Assembly (NCBI GenBank): GCA_900088475.1
Contig: FLMG01002443.1
Span: forward strand, 6,156-40,691
Direction: 5' to 3'
Source: Hyphochytrium catenoides
Taxonomy: Eukaryota; Sar; Hyphochytriomycetes; Hyphochytriales; Hyphochytriaceae
Length of the DNA stretch: 34,536 nt
In this document: positions 1-9,239 of the stretch, in pieces
Position numbering within the stretch: position 1 is the stretch's first letter
How the letters are laid out: every line of letters starts with the position of its first letter
The notes under the pieces: model-generated
What the model was told of the DNA's origin: nothing
What the model saw: only the letters and a program-made list of their open reading frames with translations
Databases searched by the model: none
Translations under genes and position numbers: made by a program

Positions 1-1369
1 GTCCAACACTTCTACTCTCCAGCTAAATATAGCGACGAAGAAAAACAGGCGAAAGGACATGGCGACTACCGAGGAAGCAGACTTCTCTTGACTTCTCTTG
101 CCTTCCGCCACTCCCCTGACCGCAACCGCCGTCCGCACTGTCTCCCTTTTCTGACTCTTAATCATCTTCACTGGCCTCCTCCCTCGCTCTTTTCTCTTTT
201 CCTTCTCTCTGCCTCTCTCCTCTATTCCACTTGTCCGTTGCACTCTCTGGTCACAGCTGGTCTGTCTCTCAGTGCTAGAAGATCCATCATAGGCTTTAAA
301 CCTTGCCCGCCATCTTCTATCCGCATCCCGCTCTCGTGCCATCTCTATCCTCTTAACTCTTCCTTCACCTCCGCTCTGATCCCTCCTCTTCTCTCTCTTT
401 TCTCCCTATCCTTCTTTCCTTTTCCCCTCTTCTCCCAGATGTTTTGCTTCCACGCACACAGCTGGTGGACCCTAGACTCTCCTCTTCCCTCGTCGTGTTG
501 CTGATGAATCAGATCATTGCGAGGTACTGAGGAAGAAAAGTGCCACGCGTTCGCTCCTCCACCATGAACTGAACTGACCGTTCTCCCCTTCCTGCCTTGA
601 ACGTCGCTTGTAGTGAATGACACACATCATCCTCATCTTTATGGGCGCTCCCTCTTCTTCCCTCTTCTCTATCTTTCACCTCTCTTCCAGAGCCTGTTCG
701 TCTGCGACGTCGTTCCTCCAAGGTTTTCGACCACCGATAGCAAGCAGCATCATCATAGAAAAAGAAAGAAGACATCAGCTAGAATCAATAGTCCTTGTGA
801 CATCAGCCACAACGACATCTAGAGAGACAGCTCGATCATCTTCTTAAACCTTTCAACAACCCTTTGTCAACACTTCCCTCTCCTTCCTCCTTCCTTACTC
901 GGTTCTTTTGCCCTCCTCGCTCTCTTTCTTGCCTGTTTTTCTGGTCACGCTCCACCGGCTGTGTCAGCACTTAGGCTCGTCTGTTCTCTAGCACAACTGC
1001 CTTCAGAGCCGGCTCTGCACTCTTTCTCTTCAGTTCTCTACTGTTCTCTATCATCTCTCTTCTATCTACGCCTTCAATCGTCCTGTTATTTTTATTGGTC
1101 CGTCTCTACTGTCTCTCTCGTCGTCTCCTTTGTGTACACTCTCTCTCTCTGACTCCCCGGTCTTGAGGCGCTGCCTGCATCACCCTACCGCAGCGGAGAG
1201 AAGAGGGCTTTGGACCTCGCAGGCCTCTCTCATTCAAGCATTTCCTCATTTCAGAGCACGAGTCCAAGCACCACCTCAGGGTCCTATGTCCAATTGCCGC
1301 CAGCAGTAAAGAAAGAAGCACAGACCATAGATAAAGCTCTCATCGCAGATCCGCTTCCTCTGACTAAAG
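1..1369. other. CT-rich gene-free stretch
   Basis: No gene is recognised here. The + strand is strongly pyrimidine-rich, especially between about 170 and 470 and between about 840 and 1150. Open frames in this stretch translate to low-complexity Leu/Ser/Phe/Pro on the + strand or Arg/Glu on the - strand, which is what simple CT sequence gives in any frame. A short ATG frame at 59 ends after about ten codons. The stretch may be a 5' region of the open frame starting at 1370, since several firm genes of this window also follow CT-rich DNA; that is inference. Confidence 0.5.
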
Positions 1370-1882
1370 ATGGTGGCAACAATGGCTTTGAATGGTGTTA
1401 AAATCAGCACTCAGCAAACCCGCAGATTGATCACTAGGCCGCCATCTCCTAGGCCGTTCCTAACCCTTAAGCTTGCACGAGAACCTGAGGGGGAAGAAGC
1501 CCTCCAGCCTGAGGAGGATGGCACCTCGATAACCCCTAATAATGCAGCAGACTCCCACCACCCTAGCTCGGGTTTGGCTCAATCTCTCCCTCCTACTGCT
1601 CATGCGCTACTCTCCCCTCGCTCCTACGGCTCACCCAGCGGTTGTCTGCGTAAATCACAGCTCAAGCGAGGATATGGCAAGGCGCCGCTGTTTCGACGAT
1701 CCTCAGCCCCAGAGCTGGATAGGGCCAGTAGAGCGATGGATAGCCTCTACATCCACCCACGCATTGCAACGATTCGCAGAGAAGAATTGACCTTCTTGGC
1801 CGATATTCCTGCAGTACACCGTTGCTTCAAAGCACACAGTAGCTCTAAGCCCAGCCCTTCCAGGGCATTCAGCTCTTCATGA
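1370..1882 (+). CDS. hypothetical Ser/Pro-rich protein, 170 aa (weak)
   Basis: This is an ATG-initiated open frame of 170 codons ending in TGA. The product is hydrophilic, rich in Ser, Pro and Arg, with no membrane segment and no motif I recognise. The last 70 residues are basic and look less repetitive than the CT-derived frames upstream. The -3 base of the ATG is A (taaagATGg). A frame of this length is roughly what chance gives once in 34 kb of balanced composition, so the only extra support is its position after a CT-rich tract, as with the firm genes here. It could be one exon of a longer gene or simply non-coding. Confidence 0.27.
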   Translation: MVATMALNGVKISTQQTRRLITRPPSPRPFLTLKLAREPEGEEALQPEEDGTSITPNNAADSHHPSSGLAQSLPPTAHALLSPRSYGSPSGCLRKSQLKRGYGKAPLFRRSSAPELDRASRAMDSLYIHPRIATIRREELTFLADIPAVHRCFKAHSSSKPSPSRAFSSS

Positions 1883-3547
1883 AGCCCTTCCAGGTCCTAT
1901 CAACTCTGCATGAAGTCCTTCCACCTTCCTACCAATCCTTCCTGGAAGGAGCAGAGTGGTGCACGCACGACAGAGGCGGAATGTGGGGACTGGGTTCCAT
2001 CTCTCTTCTGATCCCCACAAGCAGTGATGAACCGCCTTGGCCAACCTTTCCGATGTCTCACCTTGATAACGCTTCGGCGATAGCTCTTTATTTTCATCGC
2101 CCAGTTTCCCTATCTTGCCTACCTTCTTCCTCCTGCCGTGGCGGCGATGTCGCCTTACGACCAGCGAGGACGCCTAGCTCTTCTGTTACAGGGCTCAGCT
2201 CATTGTTATTTATCATGTCAGGCTGCTAGTCGTAGGAAGTGTCTTATCACTGTCCGCTCTTTACTAGGCTGCTGCCTCCCTCGTTGCCTGACTCTCAGGC
2301 CTATAGAAAAGTTCTTTAGACGTACAAAACGTATAATTTATATCTCTGACAGTATGTTCCGCTTGTCCTGCCTTAACAAAAGGGTAGCTATCTTCGCTTC
2401 TTCGCTTCTTCCCACGTCCCATCATGCATTGTTCAAAGAGATTGTCGAGACTCTAAGTAAAGTGAGAGACAGAACCATTCGGCCTGAAGATAGAGACCAT
2501 TCCGCCCTGTTGTTTAGATGATTTTGATCGCGAAAGGACAGAACCACAGGGAAGAACGAGGGTCAGTAAGAAGGTATGAACACTTCCTCTTCCCGTCTCC
2601 ATCAACGTACAGCTATCCATCGACCTGCCACTGCTCCTCAGACGGCGACACTGCGTCAATAGATAATAGGCGCCCCGGGGACACCTTCATTGAGACGCCA
2701 CAGGCAGCAACGGCACGATCTTGTGGGAACAATGACAACAATGACAGACTGCTGCTGCGCTGACTGTTGACAGGCAAAGCTCATTCTTCAAAGCTAAACC
2801 CAAGGCATCCAAGCTTGATCAGGCCCAAAGCTCTGTCATTGCCATCATCCTTGCCATAGAAAGAACTGTAAGTTGACCCAGCAGGAAGAGGAGAGACGAG
2901 CAAGAAAAGAAGAGAAGAACGTGAAGGCGGCTGGGATGGCTGCATCGCGCAGGTGGTCATTTTTGCTCACCCAACCACCCCGGTTCCTTGTCATATATAA
3001 TGCCCCAAATAGTCATGCTTTTGCTCTTGAGCCTACCCGTCCAGAGGAGGAGAGGGAGGCATGAGAATCAGAACAGGAACAGACGCCCCTGTTCTCTCTT
3101 TCTCTGCTCGTCCTGTTCGTTGTTCCTCCTCTCCTGCACGTGCATCACTCTCTTCTTCTTCTCTCTCTTCTCTCTCTCTCTCTCTGCCTCTCTCTCTCTC
3201 TCTCCCTCCTGTCTCTCTGTCTCACACTCTCGCTTTCTCTCTCTCACACCCTGTCCCCTTCCGCGAGCGCTTCCTTATCTTTGCCTTTATCTCTCCCGTC
3301 TCCGCGTCTTCTTTCTCTTTCTCTTATTTCTCCCCTTATTCTTCTTCCCAGTGACCCCTCTTGGAGTCCTGGTACAGGCGCAGGCCAAAAGCAAAGATAC
3401 CGCGACCAGAAGATGAGCAGAAGCGGCAGCAGCAGCCCGCTGGAAGCTCGACGGAAACAGACAGAGGCTATCTCTATAAGTATCTTAGGGGAGCAACGAT
3501 AAATCACGAAGACGTAGCTGGGGACAGAAGAGCAGACAGAGAAGAAA
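1883..3547. other. gene-free stretch with CT tract before the hydrolase gene
   Basis: No convincing gene is seen. Around 1850-1925 the sequence contains imperfect short repeats of a 'CCCTTCCAG' type unit. From about 3120 to 3350 the + strand is nearly pure pyrimidine, with (CT)n runs, ending in a splice-acceptor-like 'cttcttcccag' at about 3350. The hydrolase ATG follows 200 bases later, so this tract may be a 5'-UTR intron or a promoter element of that gene. Confidence 0.5.
3156..3350 (+). repeat. CT microsatellite/polypyrimidine tract
   Basis: A long run of CT dinucleotides with CCT and TTCT interruptions lies on the sense strand of the downstream hydrolase gene. It ends in 'tcttcccag', a good 3' splice site context. 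No matching donor was fixed upstream. Confidence 0.8.
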
Positions 3548-4417
3548 ATGTCGAAGCTAAAGGTTCACCATTTGACCTGCGGCTGTCTCTGCCCCTTAGG
3601 CGGCTGGCTCTTTGACGGCTTTAGCAGCTCAGTCTTGGGTGGGGGGTTGCTCTCTTGCCACTGTCTTCTGGTCGAGACACCATCCCAGGGCTTGGTACTG
3701 GTCGACACAGGCTTCGGTCTAAAGGATCTCCATCCTTCTTCGGACAGAGTGCACCCGATGTTCAAGGCGATCTGTAGGCCAAATATCACGGCCGATATGA
3801 CAGCAGTTGCGCAAGTCAAGCAGCTGGGCTTCTCTCCTTCTGATGTCCGGCACATCGTCCTGACACACCTTGATTTTGACCACGCAGGAGGCATAGACGA
3901 CTTCCCCGAAGCAACGATACACGTCCTGGCCTCTGAGAAAGAGACAGCAGAATGGGGAGATGGGATGATTTGCAAGCGGCGATATCGAAAGGAGCAGTTC
4001 TGCCATCACACCCGTTGGGAGCTCTATGAGCCGCAGGGCGAGAAAGAGCAGTGGTTTGACTTTGAAGCCATTAAGCTTAGAGGCCTGCCTGACGATATCC
4101 TGCTCGTCCCGCTAAGGGGCCACACCCCTGGCCATTGTGGCGTCGCTGTCCAGTCGGATAAAGGCTGGCTTCTTCACGCTGGAGATGCCTACTTTTACAG
4201 AGACGAAATGAATGTGGCCAAGCCCTATTGTACGCCAGGTTTGAGGGCTTATCAGTGGCTGATGGACTCAGAAGCTACGTGGCGCAGACAGAACCAACTT
4301 AGACTCAGGCAGCTGGTAAAAGACAGCGGGGATAAGGTGACAGTCTTCTGTGCACATGATTACAAGGAGTTCGAGACGCTGAGGGACGAGTCTTCTCCTA
4401 CTGCCGCTGCATCGTGA
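3548..4417 (+). CDS. metallo-beta-lactamase-fold hydrolase (AHL-lactonase-like)
   Basis: The 289-residue product is a soluble MBL-fold metallohydrolase of the N-acyl-homoserine lactonase/glyoxalase II-like group, whose members hydrolyse lactones or thioesters at a metal centre. Residues 107-112 read HLDFDH, the variant of the HxHxDH metal motif in which Asp replaces the second His, followed by AGG; this variant is known in a bacterial subgroup. Further expected ligands are H192 and H196 (GHTPGH), D213 (HAGDA) and H270 (CAHD). An early VDTGFG (52-57) matches the family. There is no signal peptide or membrane segment. The start is the first in-frame ATG, with A at -3, and the length fits the family. 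The gene has no intron, unlike the AKR and JmjC genes in this window, and its closest-looking relatives are bacterial, so acquisition by transfer is possible but untested. The exact substrate cannot be read from the sequence. Confidence 0.92.
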   Translation: MSKLKVHHLTCGCLCPLGGWLFDGFSSSVLGGGLLSCHCLLVETPSQGLVLVDTGFGLKDLHPSSDRVHPMFKAICRPNITADMTAVAQVKQLGFSPSDVRHIVLTHLDFDHAGGIDDFPEATIHVLASEKETAEWGDGMICKRRYRKEQFCHHTRWELYEPQGEKEQWFDFEAIKLRGLPDDILLVPLRGHTPGHCGVAVQSDKGWLLHAGDAYFYRDEMNVAKPYCTPGLRAYQWLMDSEATWRRQNQLRLRQLVKDSGDKVTVFCAHDYKEFETLRDESSPTAAAS

Positions 4418-5161
4418 GGCAAATAGCCACTCTGCGGTGTCGAGAGTCTGACGGAGACGGATGAGACATACCAGATTAGGCACGGCATAAGACATAGTTG
4501 ACAGAAAGAGATTGGGGAGAAGCGAGGCATGGAAAGTCTTTAGAGTACGTCTGTATCTTATATGAGCGAGTCATAGTCGTCCCATGTTCCACCCGCTGCG
4601 AGAAGACCGAGACTGGTTAGTTGATGCTGATATATGATTTCGTTGCCTTCCTCATCACACGGAGTAACAGCATAAAGCAAAGGCTTTAGAGTGGGGATCC
4701 CAGAGACAGTTTGTAAGCATGAAGTCCACCAGTCGGTGGCTCTTCTAAGCTCAGCGGCCATGCGTATCGGTACTGGTAGCCGACAGTCAATTTCGACTGG
4801 TAGATGGAACAAGGATATCCTAAGGCAGAAGTGCTACCATTATAAGGCTGTCTCATGCATTGGCCTGCCATGCATTGATCCGCTCGTGGAGTAGGGGGCG
4901 GCGAGGGAAAGAGAATTGCTGGCGTGTGGCGCTTATTACTGACCTCCTGATCATCAACACCCGCCGTTTGCGGCGACTATGTGCAAGCGCTCGACGACTG
5001 ACTCTAGAAGGACCTACCGCTTGCTCTTCCACACTGATCTAAAAGTATCGCAGAAGATGCGACCTCCGGCTCCCACAAGACGAAAAAAAAGTGTCAACAT
5101 GCGCGCATCTCTCCTCTTCTCGCAGTAAGCATTTCTCGGGAAACTCTAACGTCAGAGGTCA

Positions 5162-5200
5162 GTCCATAGTCCATAGTAGGTAGCGTCCATAGTAGGTAGC
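5162..5200. repeat. 16-bp tandem repeat, two units plus a partial
   Basis: The unit GTCCATAGTAGGTAGC occurs twice head to tail at 5169-5184 and 5185-5200. The first seven bases of the unit also precede it at 5162-5168. The copies are identical. Confidence 0.9.
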
Positions 5201-5715
5201 ACTTCTGCTATCAAGCTTGTCGAACTATCATTCCCTTTCCCGCTATTCAAGGTGTTCTGCTGCATACATATGTTGCTTACCAAGCTTGTTTCCCTAAGCC
5301 CGGCTGGCCCGGTCAACATGCTGCAGGTAGTAGGTCTGTGAGCTAGGTCTGTGAGTAAGGATGCCTAATCGGTGCCAGGAGGGAGCAGGTGTGGTGCGGG
5401 GGAGTGGACAACATGAAGAAGAGCAATGGCAGCAGCTTATCTATCGTCCTTTACTTCTTCTATTCTCCATGCATTCTGAAGAGAAATAAAGCCTTCTTTC
5501 TTCCTTTTTCCTTTCTCTTGCTTGGTTGCCCACCGCAGAGGCGGCGCCCGTCAGTCCTGTGACCTTTCAATCTTAGACAGGCTGTAACGGCTTAATATTC
5601 GTGATCAGAACAGCTAGGGTTAGGTATATGCAGAGCGTTTATCACTTCCATTCCTAATCGTGTGATGTTACTCTGGCAGGTCAAAGCCTCCCTGATATTG
5701 TCTCCTACTTTGTGC

Positions 5716-5851
5716 GGCTGCTCTCTCTCTCGCGCTCTCTCTCTCTCTCTCTCTTCCTCTCGCCCTCTCTCTCTCTTCCTCTCGCCCTCTCCCTCTCTCT
5801 TCCTTTCGCTCTCGCTCTCTCACCCTCTGTCTCTCTCTCTCTCTTTCTCGC
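5716..5851 (+). repeat. CT microsatellite before paralogue A
   Basis: Runs of CT with regular CGC and TTCCT interruptions lie on the sense strand of the gene that follows. Frames through it give Leu/Ser repeats on + and Arg/Glu repeats on -, and neither is taken as coding. Confidence 0.85.
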
Positions 5852-6390
5852 TTGTCCTTGTCTGACCGCACTGTTAGATTATTGGGGCCTTGGCCAGTTG
5901 GTTGCGGTGTTATTCTCTCTATCTCAGCCTCTTCTCACTCTCTGTATCTCCTCTGTATGTGTCTCTCCGCTCGCCCTCTTAGTCCTGCTCCAAATTCCCT
6001 GTCTCTCTTGCTATTAAGAACTACCGTTGCTTATATCCTGAGCGCCTTCTCCTTGTCTTTCTTCGACCAGCGTTGCGCTCAACTACTACGAACGCGTCCA
6101 AGGAAACCATAGCTGAAGTCCTCGAAGTATCCTGCGCTTTGCTTCTATCTATTGTTTGACGGCCTTCCGCTAAGAATTTTTGACATACAGAGAGAAATAA
6201 CGGCATCTGCCAGTTGGGAAGCTCCGTATCTCGGCTATGTAGCGGTTCCTGGGCATCTCTGCTGCTTCTCTTGCTCCCCTCCTTCTCTCTCGTCCACAGT
6301 CTGCCCAAAAAGGCGGACGAAGGCGCGGCCCCAGTCCTCGGTGTAAGGGAGATTGGTTTGGGGAAGTCAGTGGATCCGTGGAGGAGAGTG

Positions 6391-7722
6391 ATGGCGGCGT
6401 TGGAGCTAACTGCCATTGAGCTGTGTCAGAAGCTCGTTAAGCTCTTGAAGGACATCCAATCTTCCCAAATAGAGACCATTCTGGGTCCGGACAGTGCCTG
6501 TCGTATCCATCTAGAGAACGCCAGAACAGTGTTAAGCGAGGTCTTAAAGGTTCAAAGAGCAGGACCAGAACAGGAGAATATAGAAGCTAAGATTGAGAGT
6601 CATCATCAACATTATGTCAAAGAAGCAGGGCGAAAGCATCTTACTTTCTCCTCACCGCGTGCCACCATGCCTATAGCCCCGGCACCACCAGCAGAAGGCA
6701 ATACAGGAGACAAGGCGAGGCAGTTCAGACAACAGCCTCCTCCTGTGGCCGTTGCGAGGCTCCAGACCTTCTCTCACGCACGGAAGAAGAAAGGCACGGC
6801 CGCGGTGAGTCATTCTGAGGTTCCACACATTGGGCACGCATCGGCCGGAACGACCAACCAAGGGAAGAGGCGAGGAAACGCGGTTGTGAACCGCCCTGAG
6901 GAGAAGCTTATCACCCTGATAGCGGTGCTTCAACGGACAGACCTCGGGCTTGATGGGAGCAGCACGACAGCGATGATGGCCATCTGCGGTAGACGCTTTG
7001 GCACTTGGTACCAGAAGAGGGAGAAATTGATGACAAACTTGATGTGGCTCTCGGTGTTGGGCTACCTAACGGCTCTTTATCTGCCTGCCTTTGCCTCAGC
7101 CAAAGTCTTGCAGGGCCTTCTGATGATCGGAAGTATGGGTTGGACTTGCTTCCATTTTCTCTCAATGCTCAACTGGCGGATTGTCCTCCTGACCTTGCAA
7201 ATGTTTGACACCTGGTTCTTTCTTCTCTACTCGTTTGTCCCAATGGTTGCTTTGTGGTTCATTGACTGCCACGATCCAACCTTAGCCGTTGCCAACCTTC
7301 TCTCTACGTTCGCTACGGTGGTGGTCTATGTCTTCTACGATGCCATGCCGCTGTCCAAGAGGCGTCGGGTGCGATATTTGTTGCTTGCAGGAGTGATGCT
7401 TGGCATCCTTCAAATGTATCATCGGTATAGGGATTTTCCACCACCATGCAACTATTACTTCGACTTTTCGAGAGGAATCTTCCTACCTGAAGATGTGGAC
7501 TGCGCGACCGGCAAGGGCATTGAAGAGACGAAGAAGTGGAGCATGTCACTTGCGGACTTTTTCACCCAGACATCTCAGACAACTCTCTTGCTCATGCTAA
7601 AGATCGTCTTCTTGGCCTTCCGCTTCCCAGACTGCTGCATCATGCTACGATACAGAGTCAAGCTTGTAGAGACAGAAAGAGCGCGAATGCCTGGGGAGAG
7701 AGTGCAGCAAAGACCCTCCTAG
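6391..7722 (+). CDS. polytopic membrane protein, tandem family copy A
   Basis: The 443-residue product belongs to an unrecognised membrane family with two more copies downstream. Residues 1-55 form an amphipathic, probably helical region that aligns with the starts of B and C. Residues 56-200 are hydrophilic, basic and likely disordered. Residues 210-415 hold about six hydrophobic segments (roughly 214-234, 238-258, 275-292, 297-316, 328-343, 393-411). Shared signatures are YDAMP followed by SKRRR (316-326), a C-x-Y-x-x-D motif (353-358) and KWSMS (382-386). I chose the ATG at 6391 because it is the first in-frame ATG, it matches the paralogue starts, and the upstream in-frame Leu-rich stretch starts only at a TTG and overlaps a likely splice acceptor at 6298-6299. 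There is no intron in the coding part. It is the most diverged copy, with FPPPCNYYFD in place of a CxYRLD form. Function is unknown; a channel, transporter or organelle membrane role is conceivable but unsupported. Confidence 0.85.
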   Translation: MAALELTAIELCQKLVKLLKDIQSSQIETILGPDSACRIHLENARTVLSEVLKVQRAGPEQENIEAKIESHHQHYVKEAGRKHLTFSSPRATMPIAPAPPAEGNTGDKARQFRQQPPPVAVARLQTFSHARKKKGTAAVSHSEVPHIGHASAGTTNQGKRRGNAVVNRPEEKLITLIAVLQRTDLGLDGSSTTAMMAICGRRFGTWYQKREKLMTNLMWLSVLGYLTALYLPAFASAKVLQGLLMIGSMGWTCFHFLSMLNWRIVLLTLQMFDTWFFLLYSFVPMVALWFIDCHDPTLAVANLLSTFATVVVYVFYDAMPLSKRRRVRYLLLAGVMLGILQMYHRYRDFPPPCNYYFDFSRGIFLPEDVDCATGKGIEETKKWSMSLADFFTQTSQTTLLLMLKIVFLAFRFPDCCIMLRYRVKLVETERARMPGERVQQRPS

Positions 7723-8859
7723 TCTACGAGGAGAAGGGCGAACCTGGCATAATTGCGGGCCTGGCTGCCTACTCCTTTTACTGTGGCGCCATCTTTACCG
7801 ACTCAGTAGGCCCAATAGCCGTATCTCCGATCCACCGTTAACGAGACTTTCAGCATACCTATAGACCAACCGTCGTGCTCGCTGCGTGATGGCGAGGAAC
7901 GCATCTAAGAAAAGAGAGGATGATGTGGTAGGCCGCCTGTTAATAATCACCCGGCACCGTCTCATCTTAGTAAGGAGATGAGGAGCAGCCTCACTTCTTC
8001 CAGCCAGTGCCTGTCAAGCCAAGTAACAGGTAATGCTGCGGCCGTCCGCCAATAACAGAGCTGGGGTGTGGGAGAATTTCCCCACTACTTCTCCGCCAGT
8101 TGAAGTCATTTAGTTCCCTTCTCGCCCGCAGCATCACTGCATTAGGTGCTGTATGTGGACCGATATGCTCCAAAATATCAGGTTTGAAGAGAGACGGGTG
8201 AAGATGACAGGCCCGTTCACGTTTCTCAGAAGGCACTACCATTAGTAGGGACGATGAGCGCAGGGCAGTTCCGTAAGGTCCCTGCGATTGGCATAGGCCG
8301 AATAATCCTGGGCATCCTGTCTGCCTGTTGCAGGAGAAGAGCACAGACCTTGTGACGATGATGGGCCTGCAAATTTAGACATAAGCTGGCATGGTTTGCT
8401 CCTCCCAAATAGTTCATCAGGAGAAGGGTAGGATGGCTCTTATTCTGGGCTGCGTCGAGTTGGCAGTGAACATGCATTCTTATTGCTGTTTTTGCAGGAG
8501 GAGTCGCCTATGCTTTCATTATTACGTGGTAGAGAGCTATTCCTCATGCACTGTAGAGCTCTCTGAGTTATGTCTGTTGAACATATTTTCAAGCCGTGTA
8601 AGATGATAAGAGTGGCGGAGGTCTCTTTGAGGGGAGAAGACTCCCTAAGATGACCTTTGAGGTGATAAATTGAGGAAGAGGTTGATCGTCTTAAGCTCAC
8701 TTATACTCTTCTCATGATTGAGCTGCTGATGCATGAAGCTCTCTACCCTAGTAGTGACATAATCTCAGCAACGTTATTGCTATGTCCTAGAGCCTAATGT
8801 CTAAAGCTTTAGCTAAAGCGTCCTTACTCAGCCAAGAAGAACGGAGCTAAGAACAGGAC
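7723..8859. other. spacer after paralogue A, no firm gene
   Basis: Several overlapping frames of 60-117 codons occur on both strands (for example on - between 8477 and 7991), but none carries a motif I recognise and they contradict each other. A 12-bp palindrome CTAAAGCTTTAG lies near 8800. No remnant of the A/B/C signatures was seen. Confidence 0.4.
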
Positions 8860-9239
8860 ATGCTGCTCTTGATTGGATGCAATATGGATGACAGGGGCTT
8901 GAGCTGTGGAGAAGAGAGCAATAGGGAAGGACAAGGAAAGAAAGGTAAAGCTGGCAGTCTGGCGTTACCTCAGAATAAACCCAAACTGCTGAAGAAGAAA
9001 AGGATTGGCTCATCACTTGCCATAACGTTCACAAGACTGACAAGCTTTCTGTCCTTACCCATAGAAGAGGTCCGCGAGAAGTTGCTGCACGAGCCTCTTG
9101 AGCGAGAGAGCTTCAGGATAGTCCAGCTAGCAGAGCAATGTCATACTACTGCTGGGTGCGTGGTGTTGTGCTTTATTTCTCCTTGTTGACCCTCTCTAGG
9201 GATGATGAGGGTCTTGAAGTCTCTAAGAAGAATGTCTAG
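8860..9239 (+). CDS. possible small two-exon gene, 111 aa (weak)
   Basis: Exon 1 (8860-9155) opens with ATG and encodes a lysine-rich hydrophilic stretch, then a segment including SLPIEEVREKLL that looks like a regular amphipathic helix. The donor gg|GTGCGT at 9156 and the acceptor CTCTCTAG at 9192-9199 are in matching phase 2. Exon 2 (9200-9239) adds an acidic tail ending in TAG. The intron would be only 44 nt, shorter than the 76-458 nt introns of the firm genes, but it carries a pyrimidine-rich 3' end. I do not recognise the protein. An alternative is an unspliced frame that ends at 9189. Confidence 0.3.

Larger units (their letters stand above)
4418..6390. other. gene-free stretch upstream of paralogue A
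   Basis: No gene is recognised. It holds a 16-bp tandem repeat (5162-5200), a short 13-bp near-repeat at about 5328-5350, a poly-A run near 5083, and a strong CT tract (5715-5860). Pyrimidine-rich DNA continues to 6299, where 'tctcgtccacag' resembles a 3' splice site 91 bases before the likely start codon of paralogue A. This suggests a 5'-UTR intron or promoter tract. Confidence 0.5.

Noticed and set aside
5662-5871. Frames of Ser/Leu or Arg/Glu repeats on both strands
   Set aside because: They are open in several frames because the DNA is (CT)n; no coding evidence.
6214-6390. N-terminal extension of paralogue A with a signal-peptide-like Leu run
   Set aside because: It starts at TTG, is encoded by a pyrimidine tract ending in a splice-acceptor-like CAG, and has no counterpart in paralogues B and C.
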